Source: Methylohalobius sp964654415 (GTDB taxonomy: Bacteria; Pseudomonadota; Gammaproteobacteria; Methylococcales; Methylothermaceae). From it: a stretch of DNA of 64,000 nt. This document shows positions 17,782 to 25,837 of this stretch, piece by piece. The notes beneath the pieces are model-generated. The model did not search any database and had not been told where the DNA came from. It saw only the letters and a program-made list of their open reading frames with translations. Position numbers and translations under genes: made by a program. Position 1 is the stretch's first letter, and every line of letters begins with the position of its first letter. The DNA lies in the NCBI GenBank assembly GCA_964654415.1, contig CAZZIP010000002.1, positions 124,001 to 188,000 of the forward strand. Direction: 5' to 3'.

Positions 17782-19592
17782 TTTTTGTTTGCCGATGGGA
17801 AAAAGGTCTCAAACAGCTTAGCAATGATCTCCTTGGGCATCAGATCGGTCTCCTGGGCCGGTCGCGCTAACTCGACTGGGAGAGACGCCGGCATCGGCGT
17901 GCGGTCGTATTCTTCCAGAAACCCGGTGATCTGCGCCACCAAGCGATGCTGCCCGGCTTCTTTGGCTACTCCCAGCGCCTTTTCTAGGGCGACAAGATCG
18001 CGTTGGTCGAGCTTGGCGGCGGCCCCCTGGCACTTGGCCACCACGTCGAAATAGATAAGCGCCGGTAGGTTTCGCTTCCAGAAACGACTGGCGCGCGCGT
18101 AATCGCGGACCAGTTGATATTGTTCCAAGGTTAACAGCCGCTCACAGACGGTTTCAAGCTCTTGTTCGCGCCACTCCAGAGACGCCCCGCGACGCAAGAA
18201 CGCCTGCGCCGGCTTGAGCAACCGGGTCATCGGGGCGCCTTCGCCAGCCGCTTCTACCGCCAGGTCTAGCAAGCTGGCAACCTCGGCCTTGTCGATTTTG
18301 AGCGCGGCTACGTCGAGCACTTGGCGCAGCTGTTGCAGATAAGGCTTGGCGCGCTCGGGCGCCAGGCACAATACTTTGGCCGCGAGCAAAAACTCCCACG
18401 CCGGCGAGGGCAGGGGAGAGCGAATCCCGACGCATGGATCGACCTCTCCCCGGAGCAAGGCCAATACGCTTTCCATCGCTCTCAGTTTGGCCAGTTCCCG
18501 CGAAGTCCCGGCGAGTTTGGCGGCTGCCTGAAGTTCTTTAGCGGCTAGTTCCCATTTACCGAGAGCGACTTGCCTTCGGACATGGCTCAAGGTGGCAGCC
18601 ATCAGGCGCCGGCGGGCGACCTGGTTGATCGGATCAAGCTTGAGTAGCTTCAAGGTCAAGCGCGCCGCTTTCTTGATGGCGCCGCGTTCGATGGCCGCGA
18701 TCGCCGCCGTCTCCAGCATCTCCGGATCGTCAGGGAAACGGGCCAGGGCCTCGTCAAGCAGGCGAGCTAGGTTTTTGCCGTCGCCGACTCTGAGATACCA
18801 CTTGGCCAATTGCCGCCAGCTGCCTTGGAAGTCAGGATCAAGCCGCAAGGCGTTTTGCAGCATCCTTTCGACCTTGGCGTCTTCCGGCCCATACAACTTG
18901 GACGCCAACTCAGCGAGGTGGCGCGCCACCGCCGCTGCCTCCAGGCGCTTGCCCGCCTGCTCGTACAAACTCCCGACATCGGCCCAGGCTTTCAAGGCAG
19001 CCTCCAAGTCTTCAGCGTACTCGGCTGCCAGCGCATCGAGGCGCCTTTCCTCAACCGGGGGGAGTGGAAAGTGCCTGCGGTAGGCGGTCTTGCCAGCCGG
19101 ATAGTAGACGAGCAACGCTTTCAGCGCTTCCCGAACGCCAGGGTCCTCCCGCCGTTTCGCTTCCGCCAGCAGGGTAGCAAACAAGTGCTGGGGGTTGGCC
19201 TTAGTTGCCTCTTGTCCTGCGAGCGCATCGGCAAATTCCCGAGCGGCCGGTTTCAGCCCGCGTTTATCTCCGGCCAAAAGCTGGGCCACCACCCGAGCCG
19301 GACCGGCAAAGGGGGAATCCTTCCGAATCCTGGCGAGCAGTTCTCTGCCTTCTTCGATCCGCTCCGGGAAGGCTGCCAGGGCGCCGAGCAGGAAGCGCAG
19401 GTCCCGATAGGGGGAGCGGAAGGGAATGGCCTTTAGGGTTTGCTGCATAGCCTCATCGTCCCCGCGACAATAAGCCTCGATGGCAGCCTGCGCCTTAGGC
19501 AAGTGCGCCAGCAGCGGAGAACCTTCTTCCAGATCCTGGAGGACGTGGCGCTCAGCCGCCAAGACCTTAAGGATCTGCTTGTTTGCGTTCAT
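17778..19592 (-). CDS. Large helical (TPR-like) protein of the Hsp70 operon
   Basis: 604 residues, almost wholly alpha-helical, no signal peptide. Degenerate TPR-type repeats are visible in the middle, for example near residues 225-330 (AKVERMLQNALRLDPDFQGS, then LARLLDEALARFPDDPEML and AARLTLKLLKLDPINQVARR). The rest resembles no catalytic domain. It is first in transcription order and its stop overlaps the J-protein start by 4 nt, so it is expected to work with this chaperone set, perhaps as client-recognition scaffold. Function is inference from context. Confidence 0.72.
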   Translation of the reverse strand: MNANKQILKVLAAERHVLQDLEEGSPLLAHLPKAQAAIEAYCRGDDEAMQQTLKAIPFRSPYRDLRFLLGALAAFPERIEEGRELLARIRKDSPFAGPARVVAQLLAGDKRGLKPAAREFADALAGQEATKANPQHLFATLLAEAKRREDPGVREALKALLVYYPAGKTAYRRHFPLPPVEERRLDALAAEYAEDLEAALKAWADVGSLYEQAGKRLEAAAVARHLAELASKLYGPEDAKVERMLQNALRLDPDFQGSWRQLAKWYLRVGDGKNLARLLDEALARFPDDPEMLETAAIAAIERGAIKKAARLTLKLLKLDPINQVARRRLMAATLSHVRRQVALGKWELAAKELQAAAKLAGTSRELAKLRAMESVLALLRGEVDPCVGIRSPLPSPAWEFLLAAKVLCLAPERAKPYLQQLRQVLDVAALKIDKAEVASLLDLAVEAAGEGAPMTRLLKPAQAFLRRGASLEWREQELETVCERLLTLEQYQLVRDYARASRFWKRNLPALIYFDVVAKCQGAAAKLDQRDLVALEKALGVAKEAGQHRLVAQITGFLEEYDRTPMPASLPVELARPAQETDLMPKEIIAKLFETFFPSANKK

Positions 19593-19593
19593 T

Positions 19594-21027
19594 TTAGCCT
19601 TTCAGCCTGACCTTAAGCAGCTCGTTGACCTGCTGGGGGTTGGCCTTGCCGGAGGTGGCCTTCATCACTTGGCCGACGAAGAAACCAAATAGTTTTTCCT
19701 TGCCGGCGCGGTATTGAGCCACTTCTTGGGGATGGCTGGCGAGCACTTGGTCGATGATCTGCTCTATCCAACTAGAGTCGGTGATCTGTTTGAGCCCTTT
19801 TTCCTCTATCAAAGCATCAGCGTCTTTTCCAGTCTCCCACATCAGCTCAAACACTTGCTTGCCGAGCTTCCCAGAAAGGGTACCGTCGGCGATGCGCCGC
19901 AGGAGGCCTGCCAACCGCTCGGCAGTCACCGGGCTCTGGGTGATCTCCAGGCCATCCCGGTTGAGCGCTCCGCCAAGCTCCACCATCACCCAGTTGGCGC
20001 ACAGCTTGGGATCGCCTCCGGCCAGTTTGACCACGGTCTCGTAATAATCGGCGAGCGACCGGCTGGCGGTCAGTACCTCGGCGTCGTAAGGCGTTAGGCC
20101 GTATTGGTCGATGAAGCGCCGGTATTTGGCTTCGGGAAGCTCCGGCAGCTCGTTGCGAACCTCTTCGATGAAAGCCTCGCTGATCACCAACGGCAATAGG
20201 TCCGGATCGGGGAAATAGCGGTAATCCATCGCCTCTTCCTTGGTGCGCATGGAGCGGGTTACGTCGCGCTCGGCGTCATACAGGCGGGTTTCCTGGATGA
20301 TGCTGCCGCCGGATTCGAGCACTTCGATCTGGCGGGCGATTTCATAGCTGATCGCCCGCTCCACGAAGCGGAACGAATTGACGTTCTTGATCTCGGTGCG
20401 CGTGCCGAATTTTTTCTCCCCTTTGGGGCGCACCGACACGTTAGCGTCGCAGCGGAACGAGCCTTCCTGCAGGTTGCCGTCGCAGATGCCAAGGTACACC
20501 ACCAGTTGGTGGAGTTTTTTCATATAGGCCACCGCCTCCTGCGGCGAGCGCAGATCCGGTTCGGAAACGATTTCCAACAGCGGCGTCCCGGCGCGGTTGA
20601 GATCGATGCCGGACAGGCCGTGGAAGTCCTCGTGTAAGGATTTGCCAGCGTCTTCCTCCAAGTGGGCACGGGTGATGCCGATCCGCTTCTCCTGACCGTC
20701 GACGTGGATCGTCAACTGCCCCCGGCTCACCACGGGCAGTTCGTACTGGCTGATCTGGTAACCTTTGGGGAGGTCAGGATAGAAATAGTTCTTGCGCGCG
20801 AATACCGAGCGCCTGGCGATTTCGGCGCCGATCGCCAGGCCGAACTTGACCGCCATCCGAACGGCGGCTTCGTTCAGTACCGGAAGCGTCCCAGGCATCC
20901 CCAGATCGATGGCGCAGGCCTGGGTATTGGGCGGAGCTCCGTAAGCGGTCGGAGCGCCGGAAAAAATCTTGGACTTGGTCAAAAGCTGGACGTGGACTTC
21001 CAGCCCGATAACGGGTTCCCATTCCAT
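19594..21027 (-). CDS. gatB: Asp-tRNA(Asn)/Glu-tRNA(Gln) amidotransferase subunit B
   Basis: Subunit that binds mischarged tRNA and phosphorylates it in the GatCAB amidotransferase, which makes Gln-tRNA(Gln) and/or Asn-tRNA(Asn) from misacylated tRNA. 477 residues from ATG 21027, chosen for GAGGT 8 nt upstream over a TTG 12 nt earlier. It begins MEWEPVIGLEVHVQLLTKSK, with the family DLPKGYQISQYE, FHGLSGIDLNRAGTPLLEIV and YRYFPDPDLLPL motifs, ending in the YqeY-like tail with VMKATSGKANPQQVNELL. It is separated from gatA by a Uma2-type gene. Confidence 0.95.
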   Translation of the reverse strand: MEWEPVIGLEVHVQLLTKSKIFSGAPTAYGAPPNTQACAIDLGMPGTLPVLNEAAVRMAVKFGLAIGAEIARRSVFARKNYFYPDLPKGYQISQYELPVVSRGQLTIHVDGQEKRIGITRAHLEEDAGKSLHEDFHGLSGIDLNRAGTPLLEIVSEPDLRSPQEAVAYMKKLHQLVVYLGICDGNLQEGSFRCDANVSVRPKGEKKFGTRTEIKNVNSFRFVERAISYEIARQIEVLESGGSIIQETRLYDAERDVTRSMRTKEEAMDYRYFPDPDLLPLVISEAFIEEVRNELPELPEAKYRRFIDQYGLTPYDAEVLTASRSLADYYETVVKLAGGDPKLCANWVMVELGGALNRDGLEITQSPVTAERLAGLLRRIADGTLSGKLGKQVFELMWETGKDADALIEEKGLKQITDSSWIEQIIDQVLASHPQEVAQYRAGKEKLFGFFVGQVMKATSGKANPQQVNELLKVRLKG

Positions 21028-21043
21028 AATGTACCTCAATGAA

Positions 21044-21526
21044 TCAGATACTTATCGCACAGCCACAGAGAAGCTCAAGTTCTACCGGCGCTACCAAACG
21101 CTTAGCTGAGCCGTAGCGCAGATGGAGTACCAGCAAGGTGTAGGGATCGAACACCACCACGTCTTTGACTCCCTGCGAGAGGTAAAACGGCGGGCCAATC
21201 TCTAAGTCTTTAGCTTCATAGCCCCTGCTGACCACCTCGACAACGGCCTCGGGAATCAAGGTTAAAGCCTTCTCCTGCTCCTCTTCCGTAGGTTCGCGGC
21301 AGAAAATGGCAATATCTGGGCGCTTTAGGCCATTGGGGAACTGGACATAAACGTCTAAGGCGTGCACGCATTGGCAATCTCCATTGTCTTTTTTGCGAAT
21401 CGACTGCGCAATACGCTCGACTGCTTTCTGGTGCTTGTAAAGCGGCTGCGCTTCCCAGATCGGCAGACCGTTGACGATCTCCAGCCGAATCCCCAACTCA
21501 TCGGCAGCAAGTAACCGGTCGATCAC
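21044..21526 (-). CDS. Uma2-family (PD-(D/E)XK fold) protein, between gatA and gatB
   Basis: 160 residues, starting at a GTG that overlaps the gatA stop by 4 nt (GTGA). The nuclease-like core is typical of Uma2/DUF820: ALDVYVQFPNGLKRPDIAIF (core aspartate), then PEAVVEVVSRGYEAKDLEIG (the E-x-V region with following Lys), and SQGVKDVVVFDPY. The N-terminal E-I-V-N-G is the usual fold start. The family is abundant in cyanobacteria and some gammaproteobacteria and its biological role is unsettled. Its place inside a housekeeping amidotransferase operon is odd and suggests recent insertion with preserved coupling. Confidence 0.82.
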   Translation of the reverse strand: MIDRLLAADELGIRLEIVNGLPIWEAQPLYKHQKAVERIAQSIRKKDNGDCQCVHALDVYVQFPNGLKRPDIAIFCREPTEEEQEKALTLIPEAVVEVVSRGYEAKDLEIGPPFYLSQGVKDVVVFDPYTLLVLHLRYGSAKRLVAPVELELLCGCAISI

Positions 21527-22974
21527 GCAAATCCCTCGGGAAACCTGAGGTGCCAGTCGGTCACCTGTTGGTACTGATGGGCGACGTTCAATAGCCTTTC
21601 CTCATCGAAATAGTTGCCAATAAGCTGCATCCCTACCGGTTTGCCGTCTAGAAATCCCGCTGGCACCGACATGGCAGGGAGCCCGGCCAGGTTGACCGCG
21701 ATGGTGAAGATGTCGGACAGATACATCGCGATCGGATCGTCGACCTTTTCGCCGATACCGAACGCCGGAGTGGGGGTCGTAGGACCCAAGAGTACGTCTA
21801 CCGTCTCGAAGGCGCGCTTGAAATCTTGGGCGATCAGGCGGCGGATCTTCTGCGCTTTTAAGTAATAGGCGTCATAGTAGCCAGCCGACAGAGCATACGT
21901 TCCGATCAAAATCCGTCGCTTCACCTCGGCGCCAAAGCCTTCGCCGCGGGTGCGCATGTACAAGTCTTTAAGGTCCTTGGGGTCCTGGCAGCGGTAACCG
22001 TAACGTACCCCGTCGTAGCGGGCGAGATTCGAGGAGCATTCAGACGGAGCGATGACGTAATAGGCCGGCACTGAAAGGTTGATGTTGGGCAGCGAGACCT
22101 CGACGACTTCCGCTCCCAGTTTGCGGTATTCGGCGATGGCCGCCTCCAGCACCTTGGCCATATCCGCGTTCAGCTCGGCAAAAAACTCCTTCGGCAAACC
22201 GATCCTCAGACCGGCAAGCTCCCGACCTAAAGCGGCGGCGTAGTCGGGAACCGGCTGGTCCACGCTAGTCGAATCCCTCGGGTCGAAACCGGCCATCACC
22301 TGGAGGAGCAAGGCGCAGTCTTTAGCGCTTCTTGCCATCGGCCCACCCTGGTCAAGGCTGGAAGCGAACGCGATCATCCCCCAACGCGACACCCGCCCGT
22401 AAGTCGGCTTCAAGCCCGTGATCCCACACAGCGCAGCCGGCTGGCGGATGGAACCGCCGGTGTCGGTGCCGGTTGCCGCCGGAGTAAGCCCGGCGGCTAT
22501 CGCCGCCGCCGACCCACCGGAGGAACCGCCGGGAACGCAGTCCAGATTCCAGGGATTTCTGACTGGCCCGTAGAAGCTGGTCTCGTTGGACGATCCCATC
22601 GCGAACTCGTCCATGTTGAGCTTACCCAAAAGCGGCATCCCAGCCTGGTTAAATTTTTCCACTACGGTAGCGTCGTAAGGGGCGATAAAATTGTCCAACA
22701 TCCTGGAGCCGCACGAGGTCCGAACCCCAAGGGTGCAGAAAATGTCTTTTTGCGCTATGGGGATCCCAGTGAGTGGACCGCCTTCCCCGCGCGCCAAGCT
22801 CGCATCGGCCGCCGCAGCCGCCTGCAAAGCGAGGTCTTCGGTCACGGTGATAAAGGCGTTCAGGGTAGCGTTGTAGCGGGCAATCCGGTCAAGGAAGTGG
22901 CGGACCAGTTCGCGGCTGGAGAATTCCCGGGCGCGCAGCCCACTCGATAGCTCAGCGAGGGTCTTGGTGTGCAT
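21523..22974 (-). CDS. gatA: Asp-tRNA(Asn)/Glu-tRNA(Gln) amidotransferase subunit A
   Basis: Glutaminase subunit of GatCAB, 483 residues, amidase-signature family. Catalytic Lys is in GIPIAQKDIFCT (residue 77 region), and the Ser-cisSer pair lies in PGGSSGGSAAAIAAG near residues 150-165 and GTDTGGSIRQPAA. C-terminal segments such as GPTTPTPAFGIGEK and NLAGLPAMSVPAGF are also standard. It lies 22 nt after gatC in the order C-A-(Uma2)-B. Confidence 0.96.
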   Translation of the reverse strand: MHTKTLAELSSGLRAREFSSRELVRHFLDRIARYNATLNAFITVTEDLALQAAAAADASLARGEGGPLTGIPIAQKDIFCTLGVRTSCGSRMLDNFIAPYDATVVEKFNQAGMPLLGKLNMDEFAMGSSNETSFYGPVRNPWNLDCVPGGSSGGSAAAIAAGLTPAATGTDTGGSIRQPAALCGITGLKPTYGRVSRWGMIAFASSLDQGGPMARSAKDCALLLQVMAGFDPRDSTSVDQPVPDYAAALGRELAGLRIGLPKEFFAELNADMAKVLEAAIAEYRKLGAEVVEVSLPNINLSVPAYYVIAPSECSSNLARYDGVRYGYRCQDPKDLKDLYMRTRGEGFGAEVKRRILIGTYALSAGYYDAYYLKAQKIRRLIAQDFKRAFETVDVLLGPTTPTPAFGIGEKVDDPIAMYLSDIFTIAVNLAGLPAMSVPAGFLDGKPVGMQLIGNYFDEERLLNVAHQYQQVTDWHLRFPEGFA

Positions 22975-22996
22975 GGTTTGATCCTTGAATTTGCGC

Positions 22997-23284
22997 TTAT
23001 TCGATCACTCTGGGCACCAGGTACAAGCCGGCTTCCACTTTGGGAGCAATGGCTTGGAACCGCTCGCGCTGATTCTCCTCGGTCACCTCGTCCTTCCGCA
23101 GTCTTTGGGGAAGATCTAACGGATGGGCCATAGGAGTCACCGCATCCGTGTCCACTGCGTTCATCTGTGCCACGAACTCCAGGATGCCCGATAAGTCCCG
23201 CACATATCGCCCAGCCTCAGCAGGATCGATTTGGACCCGTGCTAGGTAAGCGATCTTGGTGACTTCTTCCAAGGTTAATGTCAT
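22997..23284 (-). CDS. gatC: Asp-tRNA(Asn)/Glu-tRNA(Gln) amidotransferase subunit C
   Basis: 95 residues from the ATG at 23284, the standard GatC length. It starts MTLTLEEVTKIAYLARVQID, and has the conserved DAVTPMAHPLDLPQRLRKDEV segment and the terminal LYLVPRVIE. GatC stabilises the A-B contact. The upstream in-frame ATG would add only four residues. It is first in the operon and is divergent from mreB with 144 bp between start codons, which must carry both promoters. Confidence 0.95.
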   Translation of the reverse strand: MTLTLEEVTKIAYLARVQIDPAEAGRYVRDLSGILEFVAQMNAVDTDAVTPMAHPLDLPQRLRKDEVTEENQRERFQAIAPKVEAGLYLVPRVIE

Positions 23285-23428
23285 GATATTCTCCACTCGT
23301 TTTGATCCACCTTCCAGCGAATTGGAAGAACCGGAAACCTTTGCTCGAGGTTTAATATCATAATCGATTGCTTGTCTGCTTCCCTATCGGATTGCTAGAT
23401 TAACTGATTGCTTGCAACTTAAACACCT

Positions 23429-24472
23429 ATGTTCAAACGCCTGCGCGGACTTTTCTCCAACGATCTTTCCATTGACCTAGGTACTGCCAACACGCTGATC
23501 TATATCCCTGGTAAAGGGATCGTCTTGAACGAACCTTCTGTGGTGGCGATTCGCGAAGACCGCGTGCGCGGCAATAAGCATATCGCTGCCGTTGGTCATG
23601 CCGCCAAACAGATGCTCGGTCGCACCCCGGCCAATATCGTCGCCATCCGCCCGCTAAAAGAAGGGGTGATCGCTGACTTCACCGTGACGGAGAAAATGCT
23701 CCAGTATTTTATTAACAAGGTACACGAGAGCAAGCTGCTCAAACCCAGCCCTAGGGTGTTGGTCTGCGTCCCTTGCGGCTCTACTCAGGTAGAACGCCGC
23801 GCCATCAAAGAATCCGCCTTGGGCGCCGGCGCCCGTGAAGTCCATCTAATCGAGGAACCGATGGCGGCGGCGGTGGGTGCGGGCTTGCCGGTGGGGGAAG
23901 CGTGCGGCTCTATGGTGCTCGACATCGGCGGCGGTACCTCCGAGGTCGCGATCATTTCGCTCAACGGGATCGTTTACTCCTCCTCGGTACGGATCGGCGG
24001 CGACCGCTTTGACGAAGCCATCGTCAACTACGTGCGCCGCAATTACGGGACGTTAATCGGCGAGGCTACCGCAGAGCGAATCAAACACACCATCGGCAGC
24101 GCCTACCCTTCCGCCGAAGTGATGGAAATCGAAGTGCGTGGCCGCAATCTGGCGGAAGGAGTGCCGCGCAGTTTTACCCTAAACAGCAATGAAATCTTAG
24201 AATCCCTGCAGGAACCCCTGTCAGGGATCGTTGGCGCAGTTCGAGCGGCGCTGGAACAGATTCCGCCGGATCTAGGAGCAGACGTGGCCGAGCGGGGCAT
24301 CGTTTTGACCGGTGGCGGAGCCCTACTCAAAGACTTGGATCGGTTGATCGCCGAAGAAACCGGACTGCCGGTGAGAGTCGCCGAGGACCCCATGACCTGT
24401 GTCGCTCGTGGCGGCGGCAAAATTCTGGAGACGCTGGACGGCAAAGGTCCTTGCCCCTTCTCGCTGGAATGA
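23429..24472 (+). CDS. mreB: Rod shape-determining protein MreB
   Basis: Actin-like filament protein that directs lateral wall synthesis. 347 residues, with SNDLSIDLGTANTLIYIPGK at the N-terminus (phosphate 1), EEPMAAAVGAGLPV (connect), VLDIGGGTSEVAI (phosphate 2) and GIVLTGGGALLKDLD (adenosine). No clear Shine-Dalgarno is visible before the ATG. It is the first gene of a row of mre-mrd-rod genes joined by overlaps. The AT-richer divergent gap (23285-23428) holds the promoter; I cannot place a -35/-10 pair with confidence. Confidence 0.97.
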   Translation: MFKRLRGLFSNDLSIDLGTANTLIYIPGKGIVLNEPSVVAIREDRVRGNKHIAAVGHAAKQMLGRTPANIVAIRPLKEGVIADFTVTEKMLQYFINKVHESKLLKPSPRVLVCVPCGSTQVERRAIKESALGAGAREVHLIEEPMAAAVGAGLPVGEACGSMVLDIGGGTSEVAIISLNGIVYSSSVRIGGDRFDEAIVNYVRRNYGTLIGEATAERIKHTIGSAYPSAEVMEIEVRGRNLAEGVPRSFTLNSNEILESLQEPLSGIVGAVRAALEQIPPDLGADVAERGIVLTGGGALLKDLDRLIAEETGLPVRVAEDPMTCVARGGGKILETLDGKGPCPFSLE

Positions 24473-25362
24473 GTTCCAGCAAACTGATTTTTGCGCGCGG
24501 CCCATCGCTCAATCTCCGCCTGGCGTTGTGCCTTGTGGCTGCCTGCGCCTTGATGTTTGCCGACCATACGCGCCGGCTAGACCCGGTGCGTTCAGCCCTT
24601 GCAGTTGCGGTTTATCCGATCCAGTGGCTAGCGCACATACCGCACGCACTGGGGGAACAAATCTGGAGCCATCTCACTACCTGGACCCAATTGCTGGAAG
24701 AGAACCGCCGTCTCAAGCAGGAAATCGCCGAGCTCAAACAGCGCACTTTGAAATACGAGGCGCTGAAAAAGGAGAACGATCGCCTCCGGGCGTTTCTCGA
24801 CAACTCTTTCACTCTCGGCGAACAGATGCTGGTAGCAGAACTTCTGGCGGTCAATCTGGCCCCTTATGAACACGTAGTGCTGGTCAACAAAGGCAGCCGC
24901 TTTGGGGTCCACGTCGGGCAACCGGTGCTGAGCGTGGACGGCGTCGTAGGGCAAGTGATCCGAGTGACGCCGGTCAACGCCGAAGTGCTCCTGATCACCG
25001 ACCCCAGCCACGCCATTCCGGTCCAGGTCAACCGCACTGGTCTACGCGCCATAGCAGTCGGCAGCGGGCATCTGGACCGCGTGGAGGTTCCCAATCTGCC
25101 CAACAATGTCGATATCAAACCTGGAGACCTTTTGGTTTCCTCAGGTCTCGGGGGAGTCTTCCCACAAGGATATCCGGTGGCGACCGTCACTGAAGTCGAG
25201 CCCCAACCGGACAAACCGTTCGCCAGAATCGGCGCCAAACCTCTGGCTGCTTTAGACCGGATTCGGGAGGTGCTGATCACGTTTGGGCACCCTGAGCCGG
25301 TGCCGTTTCTTCCCCCCGACGCTGCCTCAGCGGCTCCAAAGGTCACCGCCAATGCGCCTTGA
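24469..25362 (+). CDS. mreC: Rod shape-determining protein MreC
   Basis: 297 residues from the ATG at 24469, which overlaps the mreB stop (ATGA). There is one N-terminal transmembrane segment (about residues 15-35), a coiled coil (about 65-110: LLEENRRLKQEIAELKQR) and then the two-beta-barrel MreC periplasmic domain with GVHVGQPVLSVDGVVGQVI and DLLVSSGLGGVFPQGYPVA. The C-terminal tail is proline-rich. It connects MreB to PBP2/RodA. Confidence 0.94.
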   Translation: MSSSKLIFARGPSLNLRLALCLVAACALMFADHTRRLDPVRSALAVAVYPIQWLAHIPHALGEQIWSHLTTWTQLLEENRRLKQEIAELKQRTLKYEALKKENDRLRAFLDNSFTLGEQMLVAELLAVNLAPYEHVVLVNKGSRFGVHVGQPVLSVDGVVGQVIRVTPVNAEVLLITDPSHAIPVQVNRTGLRAIAVGSGHLDRVEVPNLPNNVDIKPGDLLVSSGLGGVFPQGYPVATVTEVEPQPDKPFARIGAKPLAALDRIREVLITFGHPEPVPFLPPDAASAAPKVTANAP

Positions 25363-25837
25363 TCGCGAATCCGTAGGCATTTTTCTCAGCCTTGCAGGAG
25401 CCGTCTGGCTACGTCTGTTCGCTTGGCCTGAACTGGTGCTGCCGTTCAACCCAGACTGGGTGCTGTTGGTCATCATTTACTGGTGCTTGGCAACACCGGA
25501 ACGATTCGGCGTGGGCTTGGCCTGGCTGACTGGCCTGTTAGTCGATGTGGCCACCGGTAGGCTTTTGGGGCAGCACGCGTTCGTCTACGCCTTGATCGCC
25601 TATCCTTGCGTGCGTTTCCATACTCGGCTTCAGATTTTCCCCTTGAACCATCAATTGGCTCTCGTGCTTCTGTTCCTGCTCTCGGCTCAGTTCCTGACGT
25701 TCTGGATCGAAGCCTTGCGTGGCAGGGCTTTTCTCACTTGGGAGTATTGGCTGCCGTCTTTGACCGGAACCTTGGCCTGGCCTTTTGTCCTAGTCGTATG
25801 TCGCACGCTCAGGCAACGCTATCTGACCTTACCTTAA
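25352..25837 (+). CDS. mreD: Rod shape-determining protein MreD
   Basis: 161 residues with five predicted transmembrane helices, the standard size. The start ATG at 25352 lies within the mreC 3' end (11-nt overlap). The segment RLLGQHAFVYALIAYPCVRF, near residues 70-90, is characteristic of MreD. It is a membrane component of the elongasome. The next gene begins inside it. Confidence 0.88.
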   Translation: MRLDRESVGIFLSLAGAVWLRLFAWPELVLPFNPDWVLLVIIYWCLATPERFGVGLAWLTGLLVDVATGRLLGQHAFVYALIAYPCVRFHTRLQIFPLNHQLALVLLFLLSAQFLTFWIEALRGRAFLTWEYWLPSLTGTLAWPFVLVVCRTLRQRYLTLP

